NCBI GenBank assembly: GCA_003022085.1
Contig: PXQK01000121.1
Coordinates: forward strand, 1-6,799
From: Halobacteriales archaeon QH_10_65_19
GTDB lineage: Archaea; Halobacteriota; Halobacteria; Halobacteriales; Haloarculaceae
DNA: 6,799 bases
Direction: 5' to 3'
This document shows positions 1 to 5,383 of this stretch, one piece after another. The position numbers were made by a program, and so were the translations under genes. The notes under the pieces were generated by a model. That model searched no databases and was not told where the DNA came from. It saw only the letters and a program-made list of their open reading frames with translations. Every line of letters begins with the position of its first letter. Position 1 is the stretch's first letter.

Positions 1-179
1 ACTCGAAAGATGGTCTGCTCCTCGTCGGCATACACCCAGAGCCACCACAGCGACTTCTCTTTCCCCTGCGGGGGGCGCCTCGGCTCCCCTACCTCCGGAT
101 GGGCCACCTACCAACTGGTCTCATCCACGTGCTGAACGTCGGCCGAACGAGCCGCCTCCATCCCCGGCCGCCCCCCGAC
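1..179 (-). pseudogene. Decayed IS66-family transposase fragment (probable)
   Basis: Read on the minus strand in the frame starting at 179, the translation contains ADVQHVDETSW (ending at 111), a TAG stop at 108-110, and then, in the same frame, KSLWWLWVYADEEQTIF running off the left edge. The pair H-[AV]-DET-x-W followed by W-L-W-V is the usual signature around the first catalytic Asp of IS66 (DDE_Tnp_IS66) transposases. In those the two motifs are normally separated by roughly 7-10 residues. Here 24 codons including the stop separate them, so the copy appears to carry an extra GC-rich segment as well as a nonsense codon. Only about 17 residues before the DET look related. The usual N-terminal and zinc-binding parts are absent to the right, so the element is truncated at about 150-180. 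The left end lies outside the window. This call rests on motif recognition only. Confidence 0.42.
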
Positions 180-264
180 GGTGCTTTCGAAGCAATTTTA
201 CGTTACCATTGCCAGTATCGGACAGGAGGAAAAGTCTTCCGAAATAAGCAGAGACCGTGAACTA

Positions 265-304
265 CCCCACCCTGCTCGCGTTGACGCGCTCGCTGAGGGT
301 GGGG
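265..304. repeat. Inverted repeat, 9-bp stem with inner hairpin
   Basis: CCCCACCCT (265-273) is perfectly complementary to AGGGTGGGG (296-304). Inside it CGCG (277-280) pairs with CGCG (285-288) around a TTGA tetraloop. On the minus strand the stem is followed leftward by T-rich tracts (TTATTT and ACTTTTCC, plus-strand region 220-250), so it could end a leftward transcript. It could equally be a mobile-element end. Confidence 0.6.
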
Positions 305-311
305 CCTGCAC

Positions 312-350
312 GCCGGCTTGTCGGGTGGGACTCACCCGCTCGAAGCCGGC
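312..350. repeat. Two-tier hairpin, 8-bp plus 6-bp stems
   Basis: GCCGGCTT (312-319) pairs with AAGCCGGC (343-350). Within it CGGGTG (322-327) pairs with CACCCG (333-338) around a five-base loop, with a small internal loop between the two stems. The motif GCCGGCTTGT also occurs as a direct repeat at 312-321 and 345-354. It sits only 7 bp after the 265-304 hairpin. Confidence 0.6.
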
Positions 351-407
351 TTGTGGCGCCGGGCCAGACGCCAGCGGCAATTTAATTGTCGGTGTCCTCC
401 ACTCTAC

Positions 408-424
408 CCCGTGCAGGGCACGGG
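408..424. repeat. Perfect 7-bp hairpin with 3-nt loop
   Basis: CCCGTGC (408-414) pairs perfectly with GCACGGG (418-424) around the loop AGG. It lies 20 bp after the AT palindrome CAATTTAATTG (378-388). Confidence 0.5.
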
Positions 425-543
425 CGACGGAGAGGCACGTGGCGTCACGTTCGCTTCGACGGACCCGACTTCGGGGCCGGCTGACGGCGGCCCGTCCATG
501 CCGAGAAACGCACCGTGGCCTCGTTGGGACGCCAGCCCTCACG

Positions 544-571
544 GACTGTCTGTGGCCCGTCATGGACAGTC
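544..571. repeat. Inverted repeat GACTGTC/GACAGTC
   Basis: GACTGTC (544-550) is the reverse complement of GACAGTC (565-571). The pairing can extend inward through G-U and Watson-Crick pairs (551-554 with 561-564). It lies about 20 bp left of the TATA-like box at 591-597, where a leftward transcript from that box would begin. Confidence 0.45.
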
Positions 572-590
572 AGAGAGTCGTTGCGGGCGG

Positions 591-597
591 TTATAAA
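591..597. promoter_or_regulatory. TATA-like box in the noncoding region
   Basis: TTATAAA stands out in GC-rich surroundings and resembles an archaeal TATA element in either orientation. Rightward initiation would fall near 620, at the foot of the 615-657 hairpin. Leftward initiation would fall near 567, so the RNA would run through the hairpins down to 265. No credible start codon and protein follow in either direction, so any product is more likely noncoding. No transcript evidence is available. Confidence 0.3.
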
Positions 598-614
598 GGT
601 TCGCACGCGTTCCT

Positions 615-657
615 CCCCTGCCTACTCACTCGCTTCGCTCGTTCCGTGAGGAAGGGG
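615..657. repeat. Imperfect hairpin, CCCCT/AGGGG and CTCAC/GTGAG
   Basis: CCCCT (615-619) pairs with AGGGG (653-657), and CTCAC (625-629) pairs with GTGAG (646-650). An asymmetric internal loop separates the two stems, and the apex contains CGCTTCGCTCG. Hairpins with this kind of loop are common near haloarchaeal insertion sequences. I infer only a structured element. Confidence 0.45.
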
Positions 658-680
658 ACTCCGCGCTACCGATTAGTTGA

Positions 681-763
681 ACCAGTGAAAGGACGATCGT
701 GTGAACTCTTGTATGACACCCTCACTGCTGTGAGTATGTTCGATCGCAGTCCGTATCACTGGT
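681..763. repeat. 83-bp nested palindrome overlapping the YgfZ-like gene stop
   Basis: Four nested stems are visible. ACCAGTGA (681-688) pairs with TCACTGGT (756-763), GGAC (691-694) with GTCC (749-752), GATCG (695-699) with CGATC (741-745), and an inner CTCAC (721-725) with GTGAG (730-734) around TGCT. All four are perfect. Only short bulges (689-690, 746-748, 753-755) separate the outer three. The right arm contains the stop codon and last two codons of the minus-strand gene that ends at 756, so the element may terminate that transcript. It could also be a MITE-like insertion that supplied the gene's final codons. Confidence 0.6.
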
Positions 764-1877
764 GGTAAGCGGGGGTCCGGGCGGAGCGTTCGGAGCCCTC
801 GATAAGGGGGAGGTCGACAGCCGTCGCCGGCCGCTCCTCCCCGCCGATTCGGACGTCGAGCGCACCGTTGGCGCCGAACTGCTCGACGACGTCGCGAGCG
901 AGCAGGGCCATTGCGACCGGTTCCTCGCGCGTCGGGCTGTGGACGGCCCGCGTCATCTCGCCGAGGCTCTCGTCGCCGTCGAAGACGGTGGCGCCGGGGT
1001 CCGGGAGGGGTATCTCGGTGTCGAAGCCAGCGTCGAGGGTCAGCCCGACGAGGCGTTTCGTGGGCTGACCGCGGTTCTCGACGCGCGAGACAACCTCCTG
1101 GCCGACGAAACAGCCCTTCTCGAAGTCGACGGCGTTGCGCAGGCCGAGGTTGTTCGGCACGCCGTCCTCGAGTTCCGGTTCGAACAGCGGCGTTCCCGCT
1201 TCCAGCGTGAGCGACCGCCAGGCGGTGAGGCCGAACGGCGCGGCGTTCAGCCCGCGGTTCTCCAGCGTGTCGAAAACGTCCTCGGCCGCGCTCGCGTCGC
1301 AGACCACCTCGTACCCGGTCTCGCCTGTCAGCGCGTCGGTCCGGATGACCGTTACGCCCGCCTCACCCATCGACCCGCGCGTGAACGTGAGTTGCTCCGC
1401 CGGGGTTCCCTCGGTGAACACGCTGGCGACCTTCTCGGTCGCCTCTGGGCCGTACACGCCGAAGACGCCGAACTCGTCCGACACGACCGCTATGTCGACG
1501 TCCTGGATGAACGTCTTCTCGCTCCAGTCCTCGGCGACCGGGGTGCCGTTGCCGGGCGGGAGAAAGACCAGCAGCCGTTCGCCGGCGTTGTAGACGTACA
1601 TGTCAGTCCGGATGCGACCCTGTGGGGTGAGCAACAGCGCGTAGGCGCCGCGGCCCTCGGCTGTCGGGACGGTGTTCGACACCGCGTTGTCGACGTACTC
1701 GATCCGATCCGACCCCGTGACCGCGAGCACGTCGTAGGACATCTCGGTAACCCCGACGACATTCCGAACCGCATCGTGGGAGCGGGCCGGCCGGCCGTAG
1801 TTGGCGACGAACGCCCGGTCGCCGCGCTCCTCGAACGCCGCGTCGTGTCGTTCGTGAACCTCCCGAAGCAGTGTCAT
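756..1877 (-). CDS. YgfZ/GcvT-like folate-binding protein (aminomethyltransferase family)
   Basis: This encodes a 373-residue acidic protein. The decisive signature is KGCFVGQE (residues 254-261), the K-G-C-x-x-G-Q-E motif of the YgfZ branch of the T-protein fold, followed by a conserved-looking Arg-rich beta region. A TPQGRIRTD segment near residues 84-92 corresponds to the folate-site loop of T-proteins. In bacteria YgfZ binds tetrahydrofolate and supports certain Fe-S enzymes. No gcvH or gcvP partner is visible, which argues against a glycine-cleavage T-protein, although automatic annotation often calls it aminomethyltransferase. The ATG at 1877 is preferred because the sequence after it (ThrLeuLeuArgGluValHis) resembles the family N-terminus and a TATA-like GTTAAC lies 27 nt upstream. 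A GTG at 1931 that overlaps the upstream stop as GTGA would add 18 unconvincing residues. The 3' end lies inside a nested palindrome, so the last few residues may not be native. Confidence 0.82.
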   Translation of the reverse strand: MTLLREVHERHDAAFEERGDRAFVANYGRPARSHDAVRNVVGVTEMSYDVLAVTGSDRIEYVDNAVSNTVPTAEGRGAYALLLTPQGRIRTDMYVYNAGERLLVFLPPGNGTPVAEDWSEKTFIQDVDIAVVSDEFGVFGVYGPEATEKVASVFTEGTPAEQLTFTRGSMGEAGVTVIRTDALTGETGYEVVCDASAAEDVFDTLENRGLNAAPFGLTAWRSLTLEAGTPLFEPELEDGVPNNLGLRNAVDFEKGCFVGQEVVSRVENRGQPTKRLVGLTLDAGFDTEIPLPDPGATVFDGDESLGEMTRAVHSPTREEPVAMALLARDVVEQFGANGALDVRIGGEERPATAVDLPLIEGSERSARTPAYHQ

Positions 1878-1901
1878 ACCGTCGGATGGGAGTCCCCGAG
1901 G

Positions 1902-1907
1902 GTTAAC
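1902..1907 (-). promoter_or_regulatory. TATA-like GTTAAC for the YgfZ-like gene
   Basis: GTTAAC is centred 27.5 nt before the ATG at 1877, the spacing expected for a leaderless haloarchaeal transcript. It sits in the 50-bp gap after the kinase-like gene. It is a weak match to the TTTAWA consensus, and co-transcription with the upstream gene is equally possible. Confidence 0.35.
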
Positions 1908-1927
1908 TCCTGCGAGGATCGCCGCGG

Positions 1928-2893
1928 TCACGACTGCTCGACAACCCGGTCGACGATCGGCTCGACCTCGTCGTCGGCGGTCGTGAGGAACGGCCCCGGG
2001 AGGGTGCGGACCAGCGCCGACGCCGCGACGGCAAAACTGAGCGCCCGCGCCGGATCTGCTCCCTCGATGAGTTGCTGGAGAAACGCCCCGACGAACGCGC
2101 CGTGGGTGCCGGCTGGATCGACGGCGTCTACCTCGACTCCGTCGCGCTCGTGGATCACGTTCGTCCCCGGCGAGTCATGCAGGGCCACGGCCCCGTGTTC
2201 GGACCGCGTGATAACCATGATGTTGAGGTCGTGTTCCGCGGAGATGATGTTTGCGAGTTCCCGCGGTTTGCCGGACCGGTCGAGGGCCGTCTCGACGGCC
2301 TCTTCGCTGGCGATCAGGATGTCGAGGTCGTCCGAGATGCTGTGTAGCACCTCGGGATAGCGCTCGGGGTTTGCGAGTCCGCTGGTGTAGTCGAGGTCCA
2401 CGGCGGTCACCACCCCGCCGCTGCTGCTGGCCCGGAGTATCGCCTCCGTCGTGGTCGCCGCCGCCTCCGAGAGCACTGCCAGGCTGAGGCCGGTGAAGAC
2501 GACTGCACTCTCCTGGATACGGTCGATGGGGAACTCACCTGGGGCCACCGTCGCGGCCGCAGTACCGGTTCTGTCGTGCCAGTGTTTGCTCTCCCGCGGC
2601 GGAGCTCCAGATTCCTGGAACAGCAGCCCCTGGCGCTCGGAGGGGTCGTCCGACCACATCACCTCGGTCCCGATCCCCTGTTCCTGGAGCTGCGTGACGA
2701 CACGCCGCCCGAGCGGTGAATCCGGGAGTTTCGACAGCCAGAGTGCGTCGGTTCCGAGTTCCTGTGCCGTGACTGCCACGTTGCTCGCAGTGCCGTCCGC
2801 GTAGATTCGCGCTTCCCGTGCCATCTCTATGCGCTGATTCGCCGGAGGAGAGAACCGCAAGGGCGTTTCGCCGAATGTGATCAGTTCTGACAT
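1928..2893 (-). CDS. PfkB-family sugar-kinase-like protein with a degenerate active site
   Basis: The product has 321 residues, a normal length for ribokinase/PfkB proteins, and most resembles 2-keto-3-deoxygluconate (KDG) kinases. It has an N-terminal ITFGET strand, the GTASNVAV substrate loop (residues 34-41, Asn38 kept), LPDSPLGRRV, and a TGLSLAVLSEAAA segment like the SGITPALSE region of KDG kinases. The C-terminal PfkB signature, usually D-[TS]-x-G-A-G-D-x-F, reads D259-P-A-G-T-H-G265-A-F. The anion-hole/catalytic GAGD is therefore GTHG, and the catalytic Asp is Gly. The D-x-N-x-R segment reads DLDYTSG. Kinase activity is doubtful on this basis, and a regulatory or altered role is inferred. 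The ATG at 2893 is chosen over a GTG three codons upstream because TATA-like CTTAAG lies 27 nt before it. As I recall, a KDG kinase gene sits two genes from mutL in Haloferax volcanii, so this may be a positional orthologue. Confidence 0.85.
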   Translation of the reverse strand: MSELITFGETPLRFSPPANQRIEMAREARIYADGTASNVAVTAQELGTDALWLSKLPDSPLGRRVVTQLQEQGIGTEVMWSDDPSERQGLLFQESGAPPRESKHWHDRTGTAAATVAPGEFPIDRIQESAVVFTGLSLAVLSEAAATTTEAILRASSSGGVVTAVDLDYTSGLANPERYPEVLHSISDDLDILIASEEAVETALDRSGKPRELANIISAEHDLNIMVITRSEHGAVALHDSPGTNVIHERDGVEVDAVDPAGTHGAFVGAFLQQLIEGADPARALSFAVAASALVRTLPGPFLTTADDEVEPIVDRVVEQS

Positions 2894-2917
2894 ACTTTTC
2901 ACACTCGTGGCAACTGT

Positions 2918-2923
2918 CTTAAG
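2918..2923 (-). promoter_or_regulatory. TATA-like CTTAAG for the PfkB-like gene
   Basis: CTTAAG, within AACTTAAGA, is centred 27.5 nt upstream of the ATG at 2893 in the gap that follows the small membrane-protein gene. The position fits box A of a leaderless haloarchaeal mRNA and supports the 2893 start. Confidence 0.45.
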
Positions 2924-2935
2924 TTACCGTGGTTC

Positions 2936-3313
2936 TCACTCTTCGAGCGCGTCGGTTCCTTCACCGTTGTTTTCCGCTGCCTTCTCCGAGATCGTTTCCT
3001 CGACAGCATCCTCGACTGCGTCCCCGACCGTCTCGTCGACGGCGTCCGCCACGCTTCGCTCGACAGTGTTTCCGACGCTCTCGTCGACCTGTCTTTCGAC
3101 GGCCGCCTCGATAGTTTCCTCGACTTCCTGTGTCATCCACTCGGGATCGAAGCGTGCCATCTTCCAGACGACGTGAATCCCGTAGGAGATCAGCACGCCG
3201 AGGCCGAACGCGATACCGATCTGACCCCCGACCACGACCATGAGAACAACGGCGACGAAGATCATGGCTCCGTACGCGATGTCGACGGCTGCATCGACCC
3301 GTCCCGGCTCCAT
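2936..3313 (-). CDS. Small two-TM membrane protein with a C-terminal tetrad-repeat tail
   Basis: This 125-residue protein belongs to no family I recognise. Residues about 13-30 and 32-50 form two hydrophobic membrane segments joined by a short GGQ turn. Lys51 and Arg54 follow the second, so by the positive-inside rule both ends are predicted to be cytoplasmic. From residue 64 to 108 a Val or Ile occurs at exactly every fourth position (12 times), with Glu, Asp, Ala, Thr and Ser between, giving units such as VEET, VDET, VGDA and VEDA. The last residues are acidic and polar. The gene starts 45 bp after the mutL stop and ends 42 bp before the PfkB-like start. Strong acidity and a sensible membrane topology support it as real. 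The tail may be a helical assembly or membrane-surface segment, but function is unknown. Confidence 0.78.
   Translation of the reverse strand: MEPGRVDAAVDIAYGAMIFVAVVLMVVVGGQIGIAFGLGVLISYGIHVVWKMARFDPEWMTQEVEETIEAAVERQVDESVGNTVERSVADAVDETVGDAVEDAVEETISEKAAENNGEGTDALEE
2981..3124 (-). repeat. 12-bp periodic coding repeat (tetrapeptide repeat)
   Basis: The twelve tetrads of the small membrane protein are visible in the DNA as a 12-bp period. On the plus strand a YCGA core (Val codon GTC followed by Glu or Asp GA-) recurs at 3000, 3012, 3024, 3036, 3060, 3072, 3084, 3096, 3108 and 3120, with one skipped unit at 3048. Copies are diverged between units, so this is an old repeat rather than a fresh expansion. 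Confidence 0.8.
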
Positions 3314-3336
3314 GCAGATGGTTCACGAACTGGCTG

Positions 3337-3342
3337 CTAAGT
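3337..3342 (-). promoter_or_regulatory. TATA-like ACTTAG for the small membrane-protein gene
   Basis: ACTTAG (minus strand) is centred 26.5 nt before the ATG at 3313 in the 45-bp gap after mutL. It is a weak consensus match, but the spacing equals that of the neighbouring genes. Confidence 0.3.
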
Positions 3343-3358
3343 TCTTGCGAATGCGCGA

Positions 3359-5383
3359 TCACCGGTGTCCGGGGTAGTCCCGTTCGAACCGCGCCTCGAG
3401 TTCGTCGCCGTCGATCTCGATCACGATCGGCCGGCCGTGCGGACAGGCGTAGGGGTTCTCGCAGCCGTCCAGCCGCGAGAGGAGATCCACGACAGACCCC
3501 TCGGTGAGCGACGTGTTGCCGGTGATCGACGGGTAACATGCCAGATCCGCGAGCAGCGACTCGGCCGCCGCCTCGACTGTCTCGGTCGCGGCCGCGTCCC
3601 CGCTTACGAACTCCGAGAGAACCTCACGGACGAGCGACGGGTCCGCCGCCTCGGCGACGAGCGACGGCACTGTCGTCACTTCGAGCGTCCGGTCGTCGTC
3701 AAGGGTGGCGTGGAACCCGAGTCGTGCGAGGGCGTCCGTGTGGGCCGAGAACAGTTCCGCTTCGCGGGCTGTGAGTTCGATCCGGACTGGTTCGGCGAGT
3801 GCCTGTGTCGTCGTCTCGCCCGCGAACGAGGCCCGTAACTGCTCGTAGTTGATCCGCTCGTCGGCGGCATGCTGGTCGATCAGCACCATGCCGTCCGACG
3901 TCTCACCGACGATGTAGGTCTCCTTGAGCTGTCCCAGCACCCGCATCGAGGGGAGACAATCGAGCGAGATGTTGCCGTCCTCCTCGCCAAGCCGGTCCTG
4001 TCTGCCGGCTTCGCGGAACTTGCCAGACGCGGTACCGGTGTCGTGATCACTGTCGATACCGCGCCCGCGGCTGGGCTGCTGCCTGTTGTCCTCCGATGGG
4101 GTCCCCCCGTTCGAATCCGGGACACCCGGACTCTCCGGCGGTTCGTCGTCTCCCGCCCCGGCCGCAGTCTCGCGGTCCGACCCGCCGGTTTCGGCCGGAT
4201 ATGCGTCGCTGTCGATTGTCTCGCTGCTGACTGTCGGTGCCCGCCCCGTTTCCGGATCAGTGGCCCTCCCGTCAGCGTCAGATTTGTCGTCGTCTCCCTG
4301 TCCGGGGTCGATCTGCGTCTGGTCCGGCGCCGACTGGCCACGCGGCGCAGCGGTGCGGATCAGGCCGTCGGCCAGCAGCGTCTCCTCGGCGGCCGTCCGC
4401 ACCTGCTCTCTGACCCCCTCCTCGTCTGCAAAGCGCACCTCCAATTTTCGGGGGTGGACATTTACGTCGACCGTCGCCGGGTCGACCTCCAGAAAGAGGA
4501 CCGCAAACGGGTACCGGTCGCCCGCCAGCTGCTTGCCGTAGGCGTCGACGACCGCCTCGCGAACGGGGCCGGACGTGACGTAGCGGCCGTTGACGTACGT
4601 CGAGAGGTACTCCCGGGTAGCGCGGTTGACCTCGGGCTCGCTGACCAGGCCGTCGATGCCGTCAAGCGGCCCCTCCGGCAGTGCCTTGCGGCGGAGTTCG
4701 ACCATGCCCTCCGCGACCTCGCGGCCGTAGACCGACAGCACGGTCTCCCGGAGGTTACCCTGGCCCGTCGTCGAGAACGTCTCCCTGCCGTCGTGGTCCA
4801 GCGTGACCGCAACTCCGGGGTTTGCCAGGGCGTAGCTCGTCACCACCCGGTTGACGTGGGCGAACTCCGTCGCCTCCTGTTTGAGGTACTTCCGCCGGGC
4901 TGGCACATTGTAGAACAGATCCCGCACCTCGACAGTCGTCCCTTCGGGACAGCCGGCCGGCGAGACGTCCGTGACCTCGCCACCTTCCACGACCAGTTCG
5001 GCCCCGCGGTCCCCGCCCCGGGGACGGGACGTGACTGTCAGCCGCGAGACCGCGCCGATTGCGTGGAGCGCCTCGCCACGGAAGCCGAGCGTCGCAACCC
5101 CGCTCTCCAGGTCGTCGATGTCGCCGATCTTGCTGGTGGTGTGTTTCTCGACGGCGCGCGAGAGGTCCTGCTCGCTCATCCCCACGCCGTCGTCGGCGAC
5201 CCGGATGCGTTCCGTGCCGCCGGCCTCGACTGCGACGCTGACCCGGGAGGCGTCGGCGTCGATGCTGTTTTCGACCAGTTCCTTGACAACGGAGGCGGGC
5301 CGCTCGACGACCTCGCCGGCCGCGATCCGCTCGACTGTCCGGGCATCCAGCTCCTGTATCTCCGGCTGCTCGGCCTCGGTCAT
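3359..5383 (-). CDS. mutL: DNA mismatch repair protein MutL, endonuclease type
   Basis: This 674-residue protein is a complete MutL. Its N-terminal GHKL ATPase shows AAGEVVERPASVVKELVENS (residues 21-40, with catalytic-type Glu35 and Asn39), DDGVGM (64-69), TTSKI (82-86) and GFRGEAL (100-106), followed by FYNVPARRKYL (157-167) and VDVNVHPRKLEVRF (305-318). Residues about 341-470 form an acidic, low-complexity linker. The C-terminal dimerisation domain carries the metal-binding endonuclease motif DQHA(X)2E(X)4E (Asp503, His505, Glu509, Glu514), an AC motif (615-616, followed by Tyr where ACR/ACK is usual), CPHGRP (647-652) and F-x-R (666-668). It should therefore nick DNA itself, like Bacillus MutL or eukaryotic PMS2 and unlike E. 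coli MutL. Such proteins act with MutS on mismatches. No mutS is present in the window, although haloarchaeal mutL is often beside it. The gene diverges from the FKBP gene across 152 bp. Confidence 0.97.
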   Translation of the reverse strand: MTEAEQPEIQELDARTVERIAAGEVVERPASVVKELVENSIDADASRVSVAVEAGGTERIRVADDGVGMSEQDLSRAVEKHTTSKIGDIDDLESGVATLGFRGEALHAIGAVSRLTVTSRPRGGDRGAELVVEGGEVTDVSPAGCPEGTTVEVRDLFYNVPARRKYLKQEATEFAHVNRVVTSYALANPGVAVTLDHDGRETFSTTGQGNLRETVLSVYGREVAEGMVELRRKALPEGPLDGIDGLVSEPEVNRATREYLSTYVNGRYVTSGPVREAVVDAYGKQLAGDRYPFAVLFLEVDPATVDVNVHPRKLEVRFADEEGVREQVRTAAEETLLADGLIRTAAPRGQSAPDQTQIDPGQGDDDKSDADGRATDPETGRAPTVSSETIDSDAYPAETGGSDRETAAGAGDDEPPESPGVPDSNGGTPSEDNRQQPSRGRGIDSDHDTGTASGKFREAGRQDRLGEEDGNISLDCLPSMRVLGQLKETYIVGETSDGMVLIDQHAADERINYEQLRASFAGETTTQALAEPVRIELTAREAELFSAHTDALARLGFHATLDDDRTLEVTTVPSLVAEAADPSLVREVLSEFVSGDAAATETVEAAAESLLADLACYPSITGNTSLTEGSVVDLLSRLDGCENPYACPHGRPIVIEIDGDELEARFERDYPGHR

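Larger units (their letters stand above)
180..755. other. Gene-free, stem-loop-rich region; possible structured RNA or IS remnant
   Basis: No reading frame here looks like a haloarchaeal protein. The open frames are rich in Arg, Ser and Pro, poor in Asp and Glu, and match no family I recognise. The first ~80 bases (181-260) are visibly less GC-rich than the rest. From 261 on there is a dense series of inverted repeats: 265-304, 312-350, 408-424, 437-450 (ACGTG/CACGT), 474-493 (GGGCCG/CGGCCC), 544-571, 615-657 and 681-763. There is also an AT palindrome CAATTTAATTG at 378-388. Serial GC hairpins of this kind are reminiscent of haloarchaeal IS200/IS605 (IS1341-type) ends and their tnpB-associated noncoding RNAs. 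However, no TnpB remnant is visible, so that link is inference. The flanking IS66-like fragment supports a history of insertions. Confidence 0.5.

Noticed and set aside
198..563. Minus-strand open frame of 121 codons with a TATA-like box 32 nt upstream of its ATG
   Set aside because: The promoter spacing is plausible, but the translation is basic and of low quality and overlaps several hairpins. A noncoding RNA would explain the box better.
261..567. RNase P RNA or SRP (7S) RNA
   Set aside because: The size and the many stems fit loosely, but the conserved blocks (GAGGAAAGUCC-like core of RNase P, GGAAGGGAGCAG-like SRP domain) are absent from this interval on both strands.
181..768. Plus-strand open frame of 195 codons in the hairpin region
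   Set aside because: It is rich in Arg, Ser and Cys, poor in acidic residues, matches no family, and runs through the palindromes. This is unlike haloarchaeal proteins.
756..1877. Glycine cleavage system T protein (gcvT)
   Set aside because: The KGCFVGQE motif belongs to the YgfZ branch, and no gcvH or gcvP gene is visible nearby.
1878..1931. Upstream GTG start for the YgfZ-like gene that overlaps the PfkB-like stop (GTGA)
   Set aside because: A 1-nt-offset stop/start overlap is attractive, but the extra 18 residues do not look like the family N-terminus, and the internal ATG at 1877 has suitable promoter spacing.
762..2360. Long plus-strand open frame (532 codons) opposite the YgfZ-like and PfkB-like genes
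   Set aside because: It is antisense to two well-supported genes and has no recognisable motif. Long antisense frames are expected in high-GC haloarchaeal DNA.
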